Shown here: positions 35,486 through 45,057 of the stretch, one piece after another | Position numbering within the stretch: position 1 is the stretch's first letter | Layout: each line of letters starts with the position of its first letter | NCBI GenBank assembly: GCA_964654545.1 | Contig: CAZZIU010000008.1 | Location: forward strand, 44,415 to 108,414 | Length of the DNA stretch: 64,000 nt | Direction of reading: 5' to 3' | DNA from: JABMOV01 sp964654545 | GTDB lineage: Bacteria; Fidelibacterota; Marinisomatia; Marinisomatales; JABMOV01 | Notes under the pieces: generated by a model | Seen by the model: only the letters and a program-made list of their open reading frames with translations | Told to the model about the DNA's origin: nothing | Database searches by the model: none | Position numbers and translations under genes: made by a program

Positions 35486-37423
35486 ATGTCCAATAAAGTC
35501 TACAAACCAGAATTGAAATCAACTGAAAAATCCTGGGTATCATCCTTAGAGGAATACAATGAGCTTTATCAGGATTCAATAACGAACCCCGAATCTTTTT
35601 GGTCTAAGGTTGCTGAACGAATTTCATGGATAAAAAAATGGGATAAAGTGCTGGATTATAATTTTGTGGATGGAAATATCAAATTTTTTGAGGGAGGGAA
35701 ATTAAATGTCAGCTACAATTGCCTGGATCGCCACGTTGAGGACGGCTACGGAGATAATACTGCTATCATCTGGGAAGGCAATGATCCCGGAGAATCAACT
35801 ATCTATACGTACAGTCAGCTTTTAACAGAAGTACAACAGTTTGCAAATGTATTAAAAGACAATGGGGTAAAAAAAGGTGATCGTGTCTGTCTCTACATGC
35901 AAATGATACCACAACTGCCAATTGCCATGCTGGCCTGTACACGCATTGGAGCAATCCATTCTGTTGTTTTTGGTGCATTCAGTGCCGATTCGCTCCGTGA
36001 TCGTATTAATGATTCTTCTTGTAAAGTTCTCATAACACAAGACACAGGGGTTCGCGGAACGAAGGTGAATATACCCATGAAAGTCAATGCTAATATGGCA
36101 TTGCAGGATACGCCATCGATTGAAAAAGTTATTGTGGTGAAACGTACTGGTGAATCGGTTGCGATGACAACCGGTAGGGATATCTGGTGGCATGAGGCTA
36201 TGGCAAAAGCCGAAAGTAGTTGTGATCCTGAACCGATGGATGCAGAGGATCCCTTGTTTATATTGTACACTTCAGGCTCAACTGGAAAACCAAAGGGAGT
36301 ATTGCATTCAACTGGTGGGTATTTGGTCTATACATCTTACACCCACCAATTGATTTTTGATTATCATGAGAAGGATGTTTACTGGTGTACCGCTGACATA
36401 GGCTGGATTACAGGGCATTCTTATATCGTGTACGGTCCATTGGCGAATCGAGCAATATCCGTAATGTATGAAGGTGTTCCCAATTATCCCGATTATGGTC
36501 GCTTTTGGGAAATCGTGGATAAACATAAAATAAATATTTTCTATACAGCACCCACAGCGTTAAGAGCGCTTATGAAGGAGGGAAACGATTGGGTACTACA
36601 GCATGATTTGCGTTCCTTGCGATTGCTTGGTACAGTGGGAGAACCAATCAAGGAACCGGAATGGATGTGGTATTATTCAATGGTAGGCAAAGAAAAATGT
36701 CCGATTATTGATACCTGGTGGCAAACAGAAACTGGAGGGATATTGATTACTCCACTGCCCGGTTGTACGCCACAAAAACCAGGGTCAGCCACCTTACCTT
36801 TTTTCGGCGTTCAACCTGTTATCCTATCTGAAAATGGAAAAGAAATTGAGGGCAATGATGTTTCTGGTCTGCTGGCAATTAAATCAGCCTGGCCTGGTCA
36901 GATGAGAACTATCTACGGAGATCATGAACGCTTCAAACAAACCTATTTCACCATGTACCCGGGCTACTATTTTACTGGTGATGGCGCAAGAAGAGACGAA
37001 GACGGGTATTATTGGATAACTGGACGGGTTGACGATGTGTTAAATGTTTCAGGGCACAGGATTGGTACGGCTGAAGTTGAGGGAGCTATTGGAAAAGCAA
37101 GTGGAGTTGCCGAAGCAGCGGTGGTTGGATTTCCCCATGACATAAAAGGTCAGGGTATCTATGCCTATGTGACGCTTATGACCGGTGTTGATGAGAGTGA
37201 AGGTATCATTAACAGCATCATGTCATCAGTGAAAAAAGAAATTGGACCACATGCTAAACCGGATAAGATACAGTTTACGTCGGCTTTGCCAAAAACCCGA
37301 TCTGGTAAAATAATGCGTCGAATACTTCGAAAAATTGCGGAAGACCAAGTTGATACATTAGGTGATACAAGTACTTTAGCCGACCCAAATGTCGTAGAAA
37401 ATCTGGTCAAAGGTAGACAATAG
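35486..37423 (+). CDS. acs: Acetyl-CoA synthetase (AMP-forming)
   Basis: A 645-residue adenylate-forming enzyme that activates acetate to acetyl-CoA through acetyl-AMP. The P-loop Y-T-S-G-S-T-G-K-P-K-G is at about 257-267, the W-W-Q-T-E-T-G motif at about 412-418 and the hinge/adenylation Y-F-T-G-D-G-A-R-R-D near 495. The C-terminal P-K-T-R-S-G-K-I-M-R-R contains the catalytic lysine that is acetyl-regulated in the family. The length equals classical Acs. A perfect AGGAGG lies just before ATG 35486. It allows growth on acetate or recapture of overflow acetate. Confidence 0.97.
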   Translation: MSNKVYKPELKSTEKSWVSSLEEYNELYQDSITNPESFWSKVAERISWIKKWDKVLDYNFVDGNIKFFEGGKLNVSYNCLDRHVEDGYGDNTAIIWEGNDPGESTIYTYSQLLTEVQQFANVLKDNGVKKGDRVCLYMQMIPQLPIAMLACTRIGAIHSVVFGAFSADSLRDRINDSSCKVLITQDTGVRGTKVNIPMKVNANMALQDTPSIEKVIVVKRTGESVAMTTGRDIWWHEAMAKAESSCDPEPMDAEDPLFILYTSGSTGKPKGVLHSTGGYLVYTSYTHQLIFDYHEKDVYWCTADIGWITGHSYIVYGPLANRAISVMYEGVPNYPDYGRFWEIVDKHKINIFYTAPTALRALMKEGNDWVLQHDLRSLRLLGTVGEPIKEPEWMWYYSMVGKEKCPIIDTWWQTETGGILITPLPGCTPQKPGSATLPFFGVQPVILSENGKEIEGNDVSGLLAIKSAWPGQMRTIYGDHERFKQTYFTMYPGYYFTGDGARRDEDGYYWITGRVDDVLNVSGHRIGTAEVEGAIGKASGVAEAAVVGFPHDIKGQGIYAYVTLMTGVDESEGIINSIMSSVKKEIGPHAKPDKIQFTSALPKTRSGKIMRRILRKIAEDQVDTLGDTSTLADPNVVENLVKGRQ

Positions 37424-37540
37424 TATATTATCGATTAGTTTCCCATATCTTTATTGGGTAATTAATTGAATAAAGGTGGTATTCTGGAGTAATTTTCAAA
37501 CTTAAGAAAACCCCCAAACTTTATAAATAAGGAATATAGA

Positions 37541-39007
37541 ATGGCACATCTATCCACGATCATGAATACAAATGAATCCTGGGACAAAATTTCGGCACAG
37601 ATTGTTGCTGTTGGTGTATTTGAAGATAAAAAACTATCGACGCTTGGTGTCGAGATCGATAATGCCCTTGGTGGACAGATTTCCAAAGCAATATCGCTCA
37701 ACGCCATAACAGGAAAATCAGGGTCCACTACGGGCTTTTTCACGAATGACAAACAAATCGTGGTGATCGGTTTAGGAAAGAATGAAGACTATTCCATGGA
37801 AACGTGTCGAAAAGCAGCCGGTACGGCCACAAAATATGCTTTGAAGCAGAAAAAAACATCGATCGCGCTTGATGTATTTGGCGGTGATGCGTCGTCCAGT
37901 AATTGTCAAGGACTGGCCGAGGGGATTGTGTTGGGGAGTTACCAGTTTCTAGAATATAAAACTACCGATAAAGAAATGATTGAATTGGAAAATGCGACTG
38001 TCTTTGGTGCCGATGAACCTGGTCTGAAAAAAGGTGCACTCATTGCAAACGCTGTTTGCTATGCCAGAGATATTGAAAACCGTCCCGGTAACTATTCAAC
38101 CCCATCTGCTCTCGCGCAAGCAGCCCAAGATATTGGCAAAGACGGGGATATTAATGTAACGGTTTTTGAAAGAGATAAAATTACAGAAATGGGTATGGGC
38201 GGTCTGGCTGGTGTTGCGCTTGGATCAGATGAACCACCAAAATTTATTATCATGGAATATACCGGGGCTTCACATGACTCCAAACCCGTTGTACTTGTTG
38301 GAAAAGGTTTAACATTTGACAGCGGTGGTATTTCCATCAAGCCTGCCGACCGCATGGATGAAATGAAATTTGATATGTGCGGATCAGGCGTAGTTTTTGG
38401 TGTAATGAAAGCATTGTCTGCCATAAAACCAAAGATTAACGTGGTTGGTATTGTACCATCAACGGAAAATCTTAGTGGCGGAAAAGCCATGAAACCCGGT
38501 GATATTTTGACAGCGTATAACGGCAAAACTATCGAAGTATTAAATACCGATGCTGAAGGTCGTTTGATTCTAGCCGATGCCCTTGCGTATGCAAGTAAGC
38601 ACTATCAGCCGGAATATATTTTGGATTTTGCAACATTAACCGGAGCGGTTCTCATTGCGCTTGGACATATTGCCACCGGTATTATGGGTACAAATGAGTC
38701 ACTTATTAAGAAAATAAAAGATTCTTCCAAGAAGACCGGTGAAAAAGTCTGGGAATTTCCCTTATGGGATGAATTCTGCGAACAGGTGAAATCTGAAATT
38801 GCTGACGTGAAAAATACCGGCGCTCCTCGCCAGGCTGGTACGATTGCCGGTGGTGCATTTCTGAAAGAATTCGTTGATGAAAATATTCCATGGGTACATT
38901 TTGACATTGCTGGAACAGCCTGGGGTGTAAAAGAAAAACCCTATACGCCTAAAAGAGGTGCCAGCGGTGAGACGATCCGTCTTGTTTTGGATCTACTGAA
39001 AATATAA
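37541..39007 (+). CDS. Leucyl aminopeptidase (M17 family)
   Basis: A 488-residue dinuclear zinc/manganese exopeptidase. The C-terminal catalytic domain contains G-K-G-L-T-F-D-S-G-G-I-S-I-K-P (metal/active-site Lys), D-M-C-G-S-G and the family signature N-T-D-A-E-G-R-L near 335-342. The N-terminal Macro-like domain is shorter and divergent, as usual. It removes N-terminal residues from peptides in the cytoplasm. Start ATG 37541 is the longest; ATG 37562 is possible. It stands alone between acs and the HD-domain gene. Confidence 0.94.
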   Translation: MAHLSTIMNTNESWDKISAQIVAVGVFEDKKLSTLGVEIDNALGGQISKAISLNAITGKSGSTTGFFTNDKQIVVIGLGKNEDYSMETCRKAAGTATKYALKQKKTSIALDVFGGDASSSNCQGLAEGIVLGSYQFLEYKTTDKEMIELENATVFGADEPGLKKGALIANAVCYARDIENRPGNYSTPSALAQAAQDIGKDGDINVTVFERDKITEMGMGGLAGVALGSDEPPKFIIMEYTGASHDSKPVVLVGKGLTFDSGGISIKPADRMDEMKFDMCGSGVVFGVMKALSAIKPKINVVGIVPSTENLSGGKAMKPGDILTAYNGKTIEVLNTDAEGRLILADALAYASKHYQPEYILDFATLTGAVLIALGHIATGIMGTNESLIKKIKDSSKKTGEKVWEFPLWDEFCEQVKSEIADVKNTGAPRQAGTIAGGAFLKEFVDENIPWVHFDIAGTAWGVKEKPYTPKRGASGETIRLVLDLLKI

Positions 39008-39082
39008 TATCTATAGCCAACTAAAAGCCCCGACCAAACTGTTGGCGCTTTGTATATTTGAACGTTTAATAGGTTCATAAAT

Positions 39083-39658
39083 ATGGAATTACCTTCCCGA
39101 AAGAACGCGTTAGATTTATTTTATGAGTATACAAAATCTGAATCGCTTCGAAAACATGGATTGGCGGTGGAGCAGGTAATGCGTGCTTACGCGAGAAAAT
39201 TTGGTGAAAATGAAGATTTATGGGGTATAACCGGGTTATTACACGATTTTGACTATGAACAATATCCTACAGAAAGTGAGCATCCAACGGTTGGTGTTTC
39301 TATCCTTAGGGACAAGGGGTACCCAGAATCGTGCTGCCTGGCAATTCTTGGGCATGCCAGCTATACCGGAGTAAAGCGTGAATCACTTATGGCAAAGACC
39401 CTATTTGCCGTCGATGAATTAACCGGATTTATATTTGCTGTTACGTACGTCCGACCTTCCAAATCCATTCATGACGTCAAGGTAAAGTCCGTGACAAAAA
39501 AATTGAAAACATCCAGTTTTGCTGCGAAGGTTAATCGTGAGGATATTCGGATAGGAATTGAAGAAATGGGTATAGACCGATCAGAGCATATACAATTTGT
39601 GATTAATGCATTGAAAGAAAAAGCAGAGGAACTTGGTTTGCAGGGAGATGCTTATTGA
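39083..39658 (+). CDS. HD-domain metal-dependent phosphohydrolase
   Basis: A 191-residue HD-superfamily protein. The metal-binding pattern is H25 (R-K-H-G-L-A-V-E), H54-D55 (G-L-L-H-D-F-D-Y-E), a further His near 91 (I-L-G-H-A-S-Y) and Asp in V-D-E-L-T-G. The L-L-H-D-F-D-Y-E-Q-Y-P arrangement is typical of a widespread HDIG/HDOD-free group annotated only as hydrolase. It probably cleaves a phosphate ester or nucleotide. The end overlaps alternative upstream starts of rmuC. Confidence 0.88.
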   Translation: MELPSRKNALDLFYEYTKSESLRKHGLAVEQVMRAYARKFGENEDLWGITGLLHDFDYEQYPTESEHPTVGVSILRDKGYPESCCLAILGHASYTGVKRESLMAKTLFAVDELTGFIFAVTYVRPSKSIHDVKVKSVTKKLKTSSFAAKVNREDIRIGIEEMGIDRSEHIQFVINALKEKAEELGLQGDAY

Positions 39659-39659
39659 C

Positions 39660-40760
39660 ATGGATATGATTCCCATAATCAGTATTTTTGTAATTGGTGC
39701 ATTGTTTGGCGCTGTTGGCTATCATTTTGTACAAAATACCCGTAAGAAAAGTGAACAAGATATCCAGCAAGATATGGAACTGGCGTTTAGTAAGGTCAGC
39801 AAAGACGCATTGAATGAAAACATACAAACCTTTTTATCTTTGGCAGAAGATCAGTTTAAAAAACTAACTACCACATCCGGAAGCCAGTTGGAAGAAAAGA
39901 AGAAACTGATTGATAGTACTGTGCAGGAGATGAAGAAATCGCTGGAAAATCTTACCAAAGAAACATCGGCATTAAAGGGACAAATGCAGGAATCTCGGGA
40001 AGGAATTTCCCAACTTACAGATACCACCAGTAAATTGCGTCAAATATTGTCTAGCAGTCAGGCCCGTGGTCAGTGGGGCGAACGAATGGTGGAAGACATC
40101 CTTAACTTCATTGGATTGGTAGAGGGAGTAAATTATGTCAAGCAATTGCAGGAGGGATCAGGTCGTCCGGATTATACGTTTCATTTACCGCACGGCAAAC
40201 GGATAAATATGGACGTGAAATTTCCGTTAAGTCATTATGAAAAATATATTATTGAAGAAGACATGGAAGTACAGAATCGGGAACGGAAGGCATTTTTGCA
40301 GGATGTTAAAACCCATATTAAAAGTGTCGCCGGGCGCGATTATGTGAATCCTGCGGAAGGTACCGTTAACTATGTACTCCTCTTTATCCCAAATGAGAGC
40401 ATATATTCGTTTTTAAATCGTGAAGACCCGGAAATAATAGATTTTTCACTGTCACGGAAAATTGTCCTGTGTTCACCGCTAACATTGTACGCTGTTTTAT
40501 CTTTGGTTAGGCAATCCGTAGATAATTTTGCCCTGGAAAATAAAGCATCAGATATGCAAAAGCTGGTGCAAACTTTTAAGGAACAATGGACCAAGTATGT
40601 AAGTAAAGTAGAGGCCATGGGAAAATCTTTACAAAGCGTCCAGAATCACTTCAATGAGCTAACAGGACCAAGACAAAATCAGTTGCAGAAGCCAATTGAT
40701 CAAATATCAGAATTGGAATTGTCCTCAGATACAAAATCATTGCCCGGAGATTCAGAATGA
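39660..40760 (+). CDS. rmuC: RmuC-family DNA recombination protein
   Basis: About 366 residues from ATG 39660. One N-terminal membrane helix (I-P-I-I-S-I-F-V-I-G-A-L-F-G), a coiled coil (~25-125), then the RmuC core with S-S-Q-A-R-G-Q-W-G-E, G-R-P-D-Y-T-F-H-L-P and N-M-D-V-K-F-P-L, a PD-(D/E)xK-like nuclease pattern. RmuC limits inverted-repeat and other DNA rearrangements. Starts at TTG 39633 and ATG 39648 are possible but overlap the HD gene. The stop overlaps the next start (ATGA). Confidence 0.92.
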   Translation: MDMIPIISIFVIGALFGAVGYHFVQNTRKKSEQDIQQDMELAFSKVSKDALNENIQTFLSLAEDQFKKLTTTSGSQLEEKKKLIDSTVQEMKKSLENLTKETSALKGQMQESREGISQLTDTTSKLRQILSSSQARGQWGERMVEDILNFIGLVEGVNYVKQLQEGSGRPDYTFHLPHGKRINMDVKFPLSHYEKYIIEEDMEVQNRERKAFLQDVKTHIKSVAGRDYVNPAEGTVNYVLLFIPNESIYSFLNREDPEIIDFSLSRKIVLCSPLTLYAVLSLVRQSVDNFALENKASDMQKLVQTFKEQWTKYVSKVEAMGKSLQSVQNHFNELTGPRQNQLQKPIDQISELELSSDTKSLPGDSE

Positions 40761-41176
40761 AAAATATTTCAGGATTATTGTTGCTCATCATTGTATTTGT
40801 CGGTTGTGTCGGGCAAGAAGATTTGTATGATGGATTAGTCGATAATATTCCATCTGTGGTGAACAAAGCAAAAGCATTCACCTATGCCTTAAAAGCTGAT
40901 AATTATGATTTTGTGGATGCCTATGCTCTATCATTCAATACAACTGATTCCTCATTTATATCTACGACCATATTGATCACCGATGCCCCTCAGCAAGATT
41001 CTGTGACTGTTACATTTTTTGATGGTAGTAATTCTCCGCTTCGAGAATATCGGATCTATGGCGACTTTGTATATACGGGTTATGATTCTATTAGCGTATT
41101 CGATCCCCAAAAAATTGTTTTGAAAGGTGAGGCATATTCTGGAATAGTGCAATGTGTACTGACAATTACGGAATAA
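40757..41176 (+). CDS. Small lipoprotein, hypothetical
   Basis: A 139-residue protein with a lipoprotein signal (L-L-L-L-I-I-V-F-V-G-C, lipid-bearing Cys about 17). The mature part is beta-rich and ends I-V-Q-C-V-L-T-I-T-E. No domain is recognised. The ATG overlaps the rmuC stop. A clear GGAGG before the next gene shows that ribosome entry is separate there. Confidence 0.65.
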   Translation: MKNISGLLLLIIVFVGCVGQEDLYDGLVDNIPSVVNKAKAFTYALKADNYDFVDAYALSFNTTDSSFISTTILITDAPQQDSVTVTFFDGSNSPLREYRIYGDFVYTGYDSISVFDPQKIVLKGEAYSGIVQCVLTITE

Positions 41177-41234
41177 AATTCCGACAACCTTATTAAAGGC
41201 TAGTGGTCTTATCGCCAATTAATGGAGGATCATC

Positions 41235-41939
41235 ATGTCAAAAAAGATTTTCACAACATTATTAATCTTGATTTCATTTACCATAGCCAAAACCCCGGTA
41301 ATAGAGACACGGAGTGTAGATGGATTTAATTGGATTCAACTTGATGGATCGGGTAATGTTACTATAATTCAGGGAAATGAAGAAAAAGTGATTGTGACGG
41401 CTGATAAAGATTTAATTGAAAATGTTATGACCGAAGTTAGCGGACGTAAACTCAGATTAGGTTTGAAATCAGATTGGAACTGGGGGCCTAAATCCCATTC
41501 ATCTGTTGAATACAAAGTCTACGTTAAGAACGTATCTGGTGTTTCCGTTCATGGTTCGGGTAATATCAAAGCCGATAAACTAATGTGCGACGGTTTAGAT
41601 ATGAATATTAGTGGTTCAGGTGAAATCATGGTTGATAATCTAAAATGTGATGAAGTTGATGTTACCATTAGTGGATCTGGCGAATGCGAAGTAGGGGGGA
41701 AAACGAAACGCCAAAGCATTGTTATTTCAGGTTCAGGTGATTTTTCCGGGAAACAATTTGCTTCAAAATGGGCAGATGTTACCATTAGTGGATCTGGCGA
41801 TGTCACGCTATCCGTGGAAGATGAATTGGATGTATCCGTATCTGGAAGCGGTGACGTTGTGTTTTATGGATCACCAGATGTTACCGAACACATATCCGGT
41901 TCCGGCGATGTGGTTGGGATGGGATCTGCTTCCTATTAA
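41235..41939 (+). CDS. Exported DUF2807 (GIN-domain) beta-solenoid protein
   Basis: A 234-residue protein with signal peptide (T-T-L-L-I-L-I-S-F-T-I-A-K) and the GIN/DUF2807 fold: repeated N-I/V-S-G-S-G-E/D units stacked as a right-handed beta-solenoid (at least eight G-S-G turns). The family is common in Bacteroidetes-like bacteria, with a putative auto-transporter adhesin label that is not biochemically proven. GGAGG is 8 bases before ATG 41235. A 26-bp block is exactly duplicated inside the gene (see the repeat entry). Ends tail to tail with the helicase gene, overlapping by 4 bases. Confidence 0.88.
   Translation: MSKKIFTTLLILISFTIAKTPVIETRSVDGFNWIQLDGSGNVTIIQGNEEKVIVTADKDLIENVMTEVSGRKLRLGLKSDWNWGPKSHSSVEYKVYVKNVSGVSVHGSGNIKADKLMCDGLDMNISGSGEIMVDNLKCDEVDVTISGSGECEVGGKTKRQSIVISGSGDFSGKQFASKWADVTISGSGDVTLSVEDELDVSVSGSGDVVFYGSPDVTEHISGSGDVVGMGSASY
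41658..41800 (+). repeat. Exact 26-bp internal duplication in the DUF2807 gene
   Basis: Bases 41658-41683 and 41775-41800 are identical for 26 positions, encoding D-V-T-I-S-G-S-G plus adjoining bases. Weaker variants occur at the other G-S-G turns. The identity suggests recent unit duplication or gene conversion inside the solenoid. Confidence 0.85.
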
Positions 41940-44900
41940 TCGTTTTCCCATGCCGGGCATAAAAAATCCCTGTAATCACAATGATTGCATTTAAAATCTC
42001 CGGGAAGTGGTTGAAAATCGTGGTTTCTTATACCTTCTGCAGCTTCCCGGACCTTTTCCAAATTTTGTTTAATTTCGCCCTCGGTGAACGTGTGAGGTTC
42101 ATAAAGTTCATCGAGATTTTTTAAGTATAAAAGTTGTGCCGGGCCAGGCTTACCTGAAATTCCCTTTACCTTGTTTCTAATTATGGCTTCTGTGTACAAT
42201 GCCAATTGCAGACTTTTCCTGGTCTGGTCCGAAGCTGGTTTATTACCGGTTTTGTAGTCGATAATAGTCAGTATATCTCCCTCTTGATCTATACGATCAA
42301 TTTTACCATTAATCTTGACCTGTATTTCTGGTAACTCGAATGTAAAATCAGCTTCACCAGTAAGAAATGTACTTTTTACCGATGGTAGATAATTCCAATA
42401 ACGATCCAGCATTTCCTGAGCCTGCTTATAAAATTCATCAGCTCGTACGGAATACTCAAAAACATCAGTAGTCCAATATGTGTCCAATAATGAGAATAAT
42501 TGTTCCCTTGATGGTTGGTCAGCCTGCATATGAAAATCATAGAGGATTTGATGAACGATGCTTCCAAATGCCATTTGTGCATTTCCTTTAGTCTGTGGAA
42601 TACGGTCAAGTCTATTCAGACGATATTTATACGGGCATTGGTGGTACTCTTCGACAGCAGATGCGGAAAGGTGGAGGGTCTCAGGCACATCAGGTTCAAC
42701 ATATTTTTCTCCATGCACCATGTATGCATACGGATTGTGGGACGGTATTGTTTTAGTGTCTTCCCAAAGTTTTGCAGCTTCAACCAGCGATTCAACATTT
42801 TTCCAGTGATTCAAATGTATTTCTTTCACTATTTCGGCGGTTAGTTTCTGTTTAATATTATTGGAATTACTACTCATCTCTAATTCCTCCAAATCTTCAA
42901 TATCAATGCGATTAAGCGGTACGAGTGGTTCATTAATAATTTCTTTCATAAGAGGCGATAGTCGTTTGTCGTTAGCACCTAGATACAATTGATCCCTGGC
43001 GCGTGTCAAGGCGACATAAAATATTCGACGCTCTTCATTCATGTGCTCAAGTTTTGGGTCATAACCGTCTGTTGGTACCCATTTAAACCAGGATTCAGGT
43101 AATGTGTTTACAAAACTGTTGGCATGGTAATGCAGTGGAAAACTGCCGGATTGGAGATTTAATACAAATACGACAGGAAATTCCAATCCTTTGCTTTTGT
43201 GTACCGTCATAAGTTGAACACCGTTTCCTTTTGAGACCATCTCGGGCTCATGAGCTAACTTTTTTGAATTTCCAAATAGTAAATCGAAGTAAAGCAACCA
43301 TTGGTGATATCCCGCATGAGGATGATTTAATGTAAATTGTTGCGCCTGTTGTAGAATTTTACCCATATTTCTGAGAACCACCCGATCTTTGTGGGTATAA
43401 TATTTTCGACTGTGTTTCAGTAAATCTGTGCTGTTTAGTATTTCCCAGGCGATTTCATATGGCTTGGCATTTTGTTTTAATTTATGGTGTATTTGGTAAT
43501 AAGTAGACAGGAATTGGTCTAATTTGGGAGATCTGCTGAGATCTACACCTTGCTGTAGATCATCAAATGATTTATTCAACAATCCTGAATGGTCTTGAAA
43601 TTGATAATATTTCAGAAGTGTAGCCCAGGCTACGGGAAATTGGGCATTATCAATCATCACCAATTGCCATGCCGAAAATATTTTTATTTCGGGTATGCCG
43701 CTAAATCGATCGAGGGATACTTGAACCGGAATTTGATTTTGCTCAAAATAAAAAGCCACATCACGAACATGATTGGTTGTACGGCATAATACGGCGATAT
43801 CTTCAAGGGAAGTACCTTTTTGAGACATTTCGTTGATATGTTGAACTGCATAAGCCATGACCTGAGCTGGTTTGCCCACGAGCCATTGCGGGGAAATGCT
43901 ATTTGGTGAATGGGTCGCAGATCTGAGTAGTTTTTCTGTACGCTCTGGATCATGGGAGATACTGGTATTGGCCAGAGTAAGAATAGGTTGTGTTGATCGA
44001 AAGTTCGTCTCAAGTGCAATTTCTTTAAATTGCGGATGATGCTGGTATTTGTTACGAAAATCGTGAATATTATAGTAGTTAGCTCCCCGAAAGCTGTATA
44101 TGCACTGATCTTCATCGCCAACAACAGTAATACTGGGTGAATGTTCAACAATAAGATTTATGATACGATTCAGGGCATAATTATTATCCTGATATTCATC
44201 TACAATGATGTGCTTAAACTTGTTTCTGACTCGTTTGAGAATATCCTTTTGTTGCAATCCTTCCCAGCATTGTTGTATCATATCCCCATAATCGACGACG
44301 GCAGCTTCTCGTTTCCATTGTTGGAAGCGTTTGTATATTTCCAATAAATCAAGGAATTGATTTACCGCCTCCTGCGGTTCGGTTTTTTGGTTTAACCCTG
44401 GAAAAAGCTGGTAAATATTTTCAGCATTAACAGGATTTGACTGCACTAACGTTTCCAAATCAGCGGGAGAGAGCAATTCATCCCTGGCATGTCCAAAAAA
44501 TGGAATGAATGCTTTTTCAATTGCCTCTCTTGGATTCAAACGAAATTGTCGCGAACGGAGGAAACCCAGTTCATCAAATCGATTAAGAATCATAAAGGCA
44601 ATGTCATGGTTTTCGATAAGAGTTGCTCTTGCATTATCTGAGTGAACAAATTCCTGTACCACCGAATAGCAAAAAGCATGAAATGTGGATACGGTGATAC
44701 TCTGATGGTCGGGTATGTCCATTTTTGAAAGACGAGATGTGAGCTCAAATGTGGCTTTTTCAGTAAAGGTGAGAACCAGTATATTCTCTTGGAGCATCTG
44801 TTTTTTTAGAATTTGGTAGCGAAGTCGGTGAAGAAGGGTTGCAGTTTTTCCCGTTCCGGCACCAGCGATAATAAGTAGCGGCGCAGGCGGATGGATGACG

Positions 44901-44950
44901 GCTTCCAATTGTTCTGGTACAGGATGGAAGTTACCTACATGATATTGCAT
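41936..44950 (-). CDS. Single-chain UvrD-like helicase with C-terminal Fe-S PD-(D/E)xK nuclease
   Basis: A 1004-residue superfamily 1A helicase-nuclease. Walker A G-A-G-T-G-K-T at 30-36, Walker B D-E-Y-Q-D at 251-255, motif III G-D-E-D-Q-C-I-Y-S-F-R-G-A at 278-290, T-V-H-K-S-K-G-L-E and V-A-L-T-R-A-R-D. The C-terminal ~220 residues hold a PD-(D/E)xK nuclease (I-D-Y-K-T-G) and four cysteines in the AddB/Cas4 Fe-S arrangement: one in Y-H-Q-C-P-Y and three in C-x2-C-x6-C at 988, 991 and 998. Double-strand-end processing is likely. No AddB/RecC-type partner adjoins it. Confidence 0.9.
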   Translation of the reverse strand: MQYHVGNFHPVPEQLEAVIHPPAPLLIIAGAGTGKTATLLHRLRYQILKKQMLQENILVLTFTEKATFELTSRLSKMDIPDHQSITVSTFHAFCYSVVQEFVHSDNARATLIENHDIAFMILNRFDELGFLRSRQFRLNPREAIEKAFIPFFGHARDELLSPADLETLVQSNPVNAENIYQLFPGLNQKTEPQEAVNQFLDLLEIYKRFQQWKREAAVVDYGDMIQQCWEGLQQKDILKRVRNKFKHIIVDEYQDNNYALNRIINLIVEHSPSITVVGDEDQCIYSFRGANYYNIHDFRNKYQHHPQFKEIALETNFRSTQPILTLANTSISHDPERTEKLLRSATHSPNSISPQWLVGKPAQVMAYAVQHINEMSQKGTSLEDIAVLCRTTNHVRDVAFYFEQNQIPVQVSLDRFSGIPEIKIFSAWQLVMIDNAQFPVAWATLLKYYQFQDHSGLLNKSFDDLQQGVDLSRSPKLDQFLSTYYQIHHKLKQNAKPYEIAWEILNSTDLLKHSRKYYTHKDRVVLRNMGKILQQAQQFTLNHPHAGYHQWLLYFDLLFGNSKKLAHEPEMVSKGNGVQLMTVHKSKGLEFPVVFVLNLQSGSFPLHYHANSFVNTLPESWFKWVPTDGYDPKLEHMNEERRIFYVALTRARDQLYLGANDKRLSPLMKEIINEPLVPLNRIDIEDLEELEMSSNSNNIKQKLTAEIVKEIHLNHWKNVESLVEAAKLWEDTKTIPSHNPYAYMVHGEKYVEPDVPETLHLSASAVEEYHQCPYKYRLNRLDRIPQTKGNAQMAFGSIVHQILYDFHMQADQPSREQLFSLLDTYWTTDVFEYSVRADEFYKQAQEMLDRYWNYLPSVKSTFLTGEADFTFELPEIQVKINGKIDRIDQEGDILTIIDYKTGNKPASDQTRKSLQLALYTEAIIRNKVKGISGKPGPAQLLYLKNLDELYEPHTFTEGEIKQNLEKVREAAEGIRNHDFQPLPGDFKCNHCDYRDFLCPAWEND

Positions 44951-45057
44951 GCAAAAATTTAGGTTTAGGCTGACACTTTTCTCTATAGATTTTCGTGAAA
45001 AAAATATAAATCATTTTTTAACCTTCTTTAAACTCCAATGTCTAAAAGGGCAAATTG

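Noticed and set aside
38092..38526. 144-codon antisense ORF in the aminopeptidase gene
   Set aside because: Mirror of the conserved catalytic domain, no independent support.
39030..39082. TATATTTG box upstream of the HD-domain gene resembling a Bacteroidota -7 promoter element
   Set aside because: The expected TTTG -33 element is not at the right spacing, and promoter rules for this lineage are not known.
41530..41930. Regularly spaced G-S-G DNA repeats that could look like a CRISPR array
   Set aside because: They are in-frame codons of the DUF2807 solenoid with irregular spacing and no constant repeat-spacer structure.
43684..44151. 155-codon ORF in another frame of the minus strand inside the helicase gene
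   Set aside because: It overlaps the well-supported helicase and shows no family pattern; a shadow of the AT-rich coding sequence.
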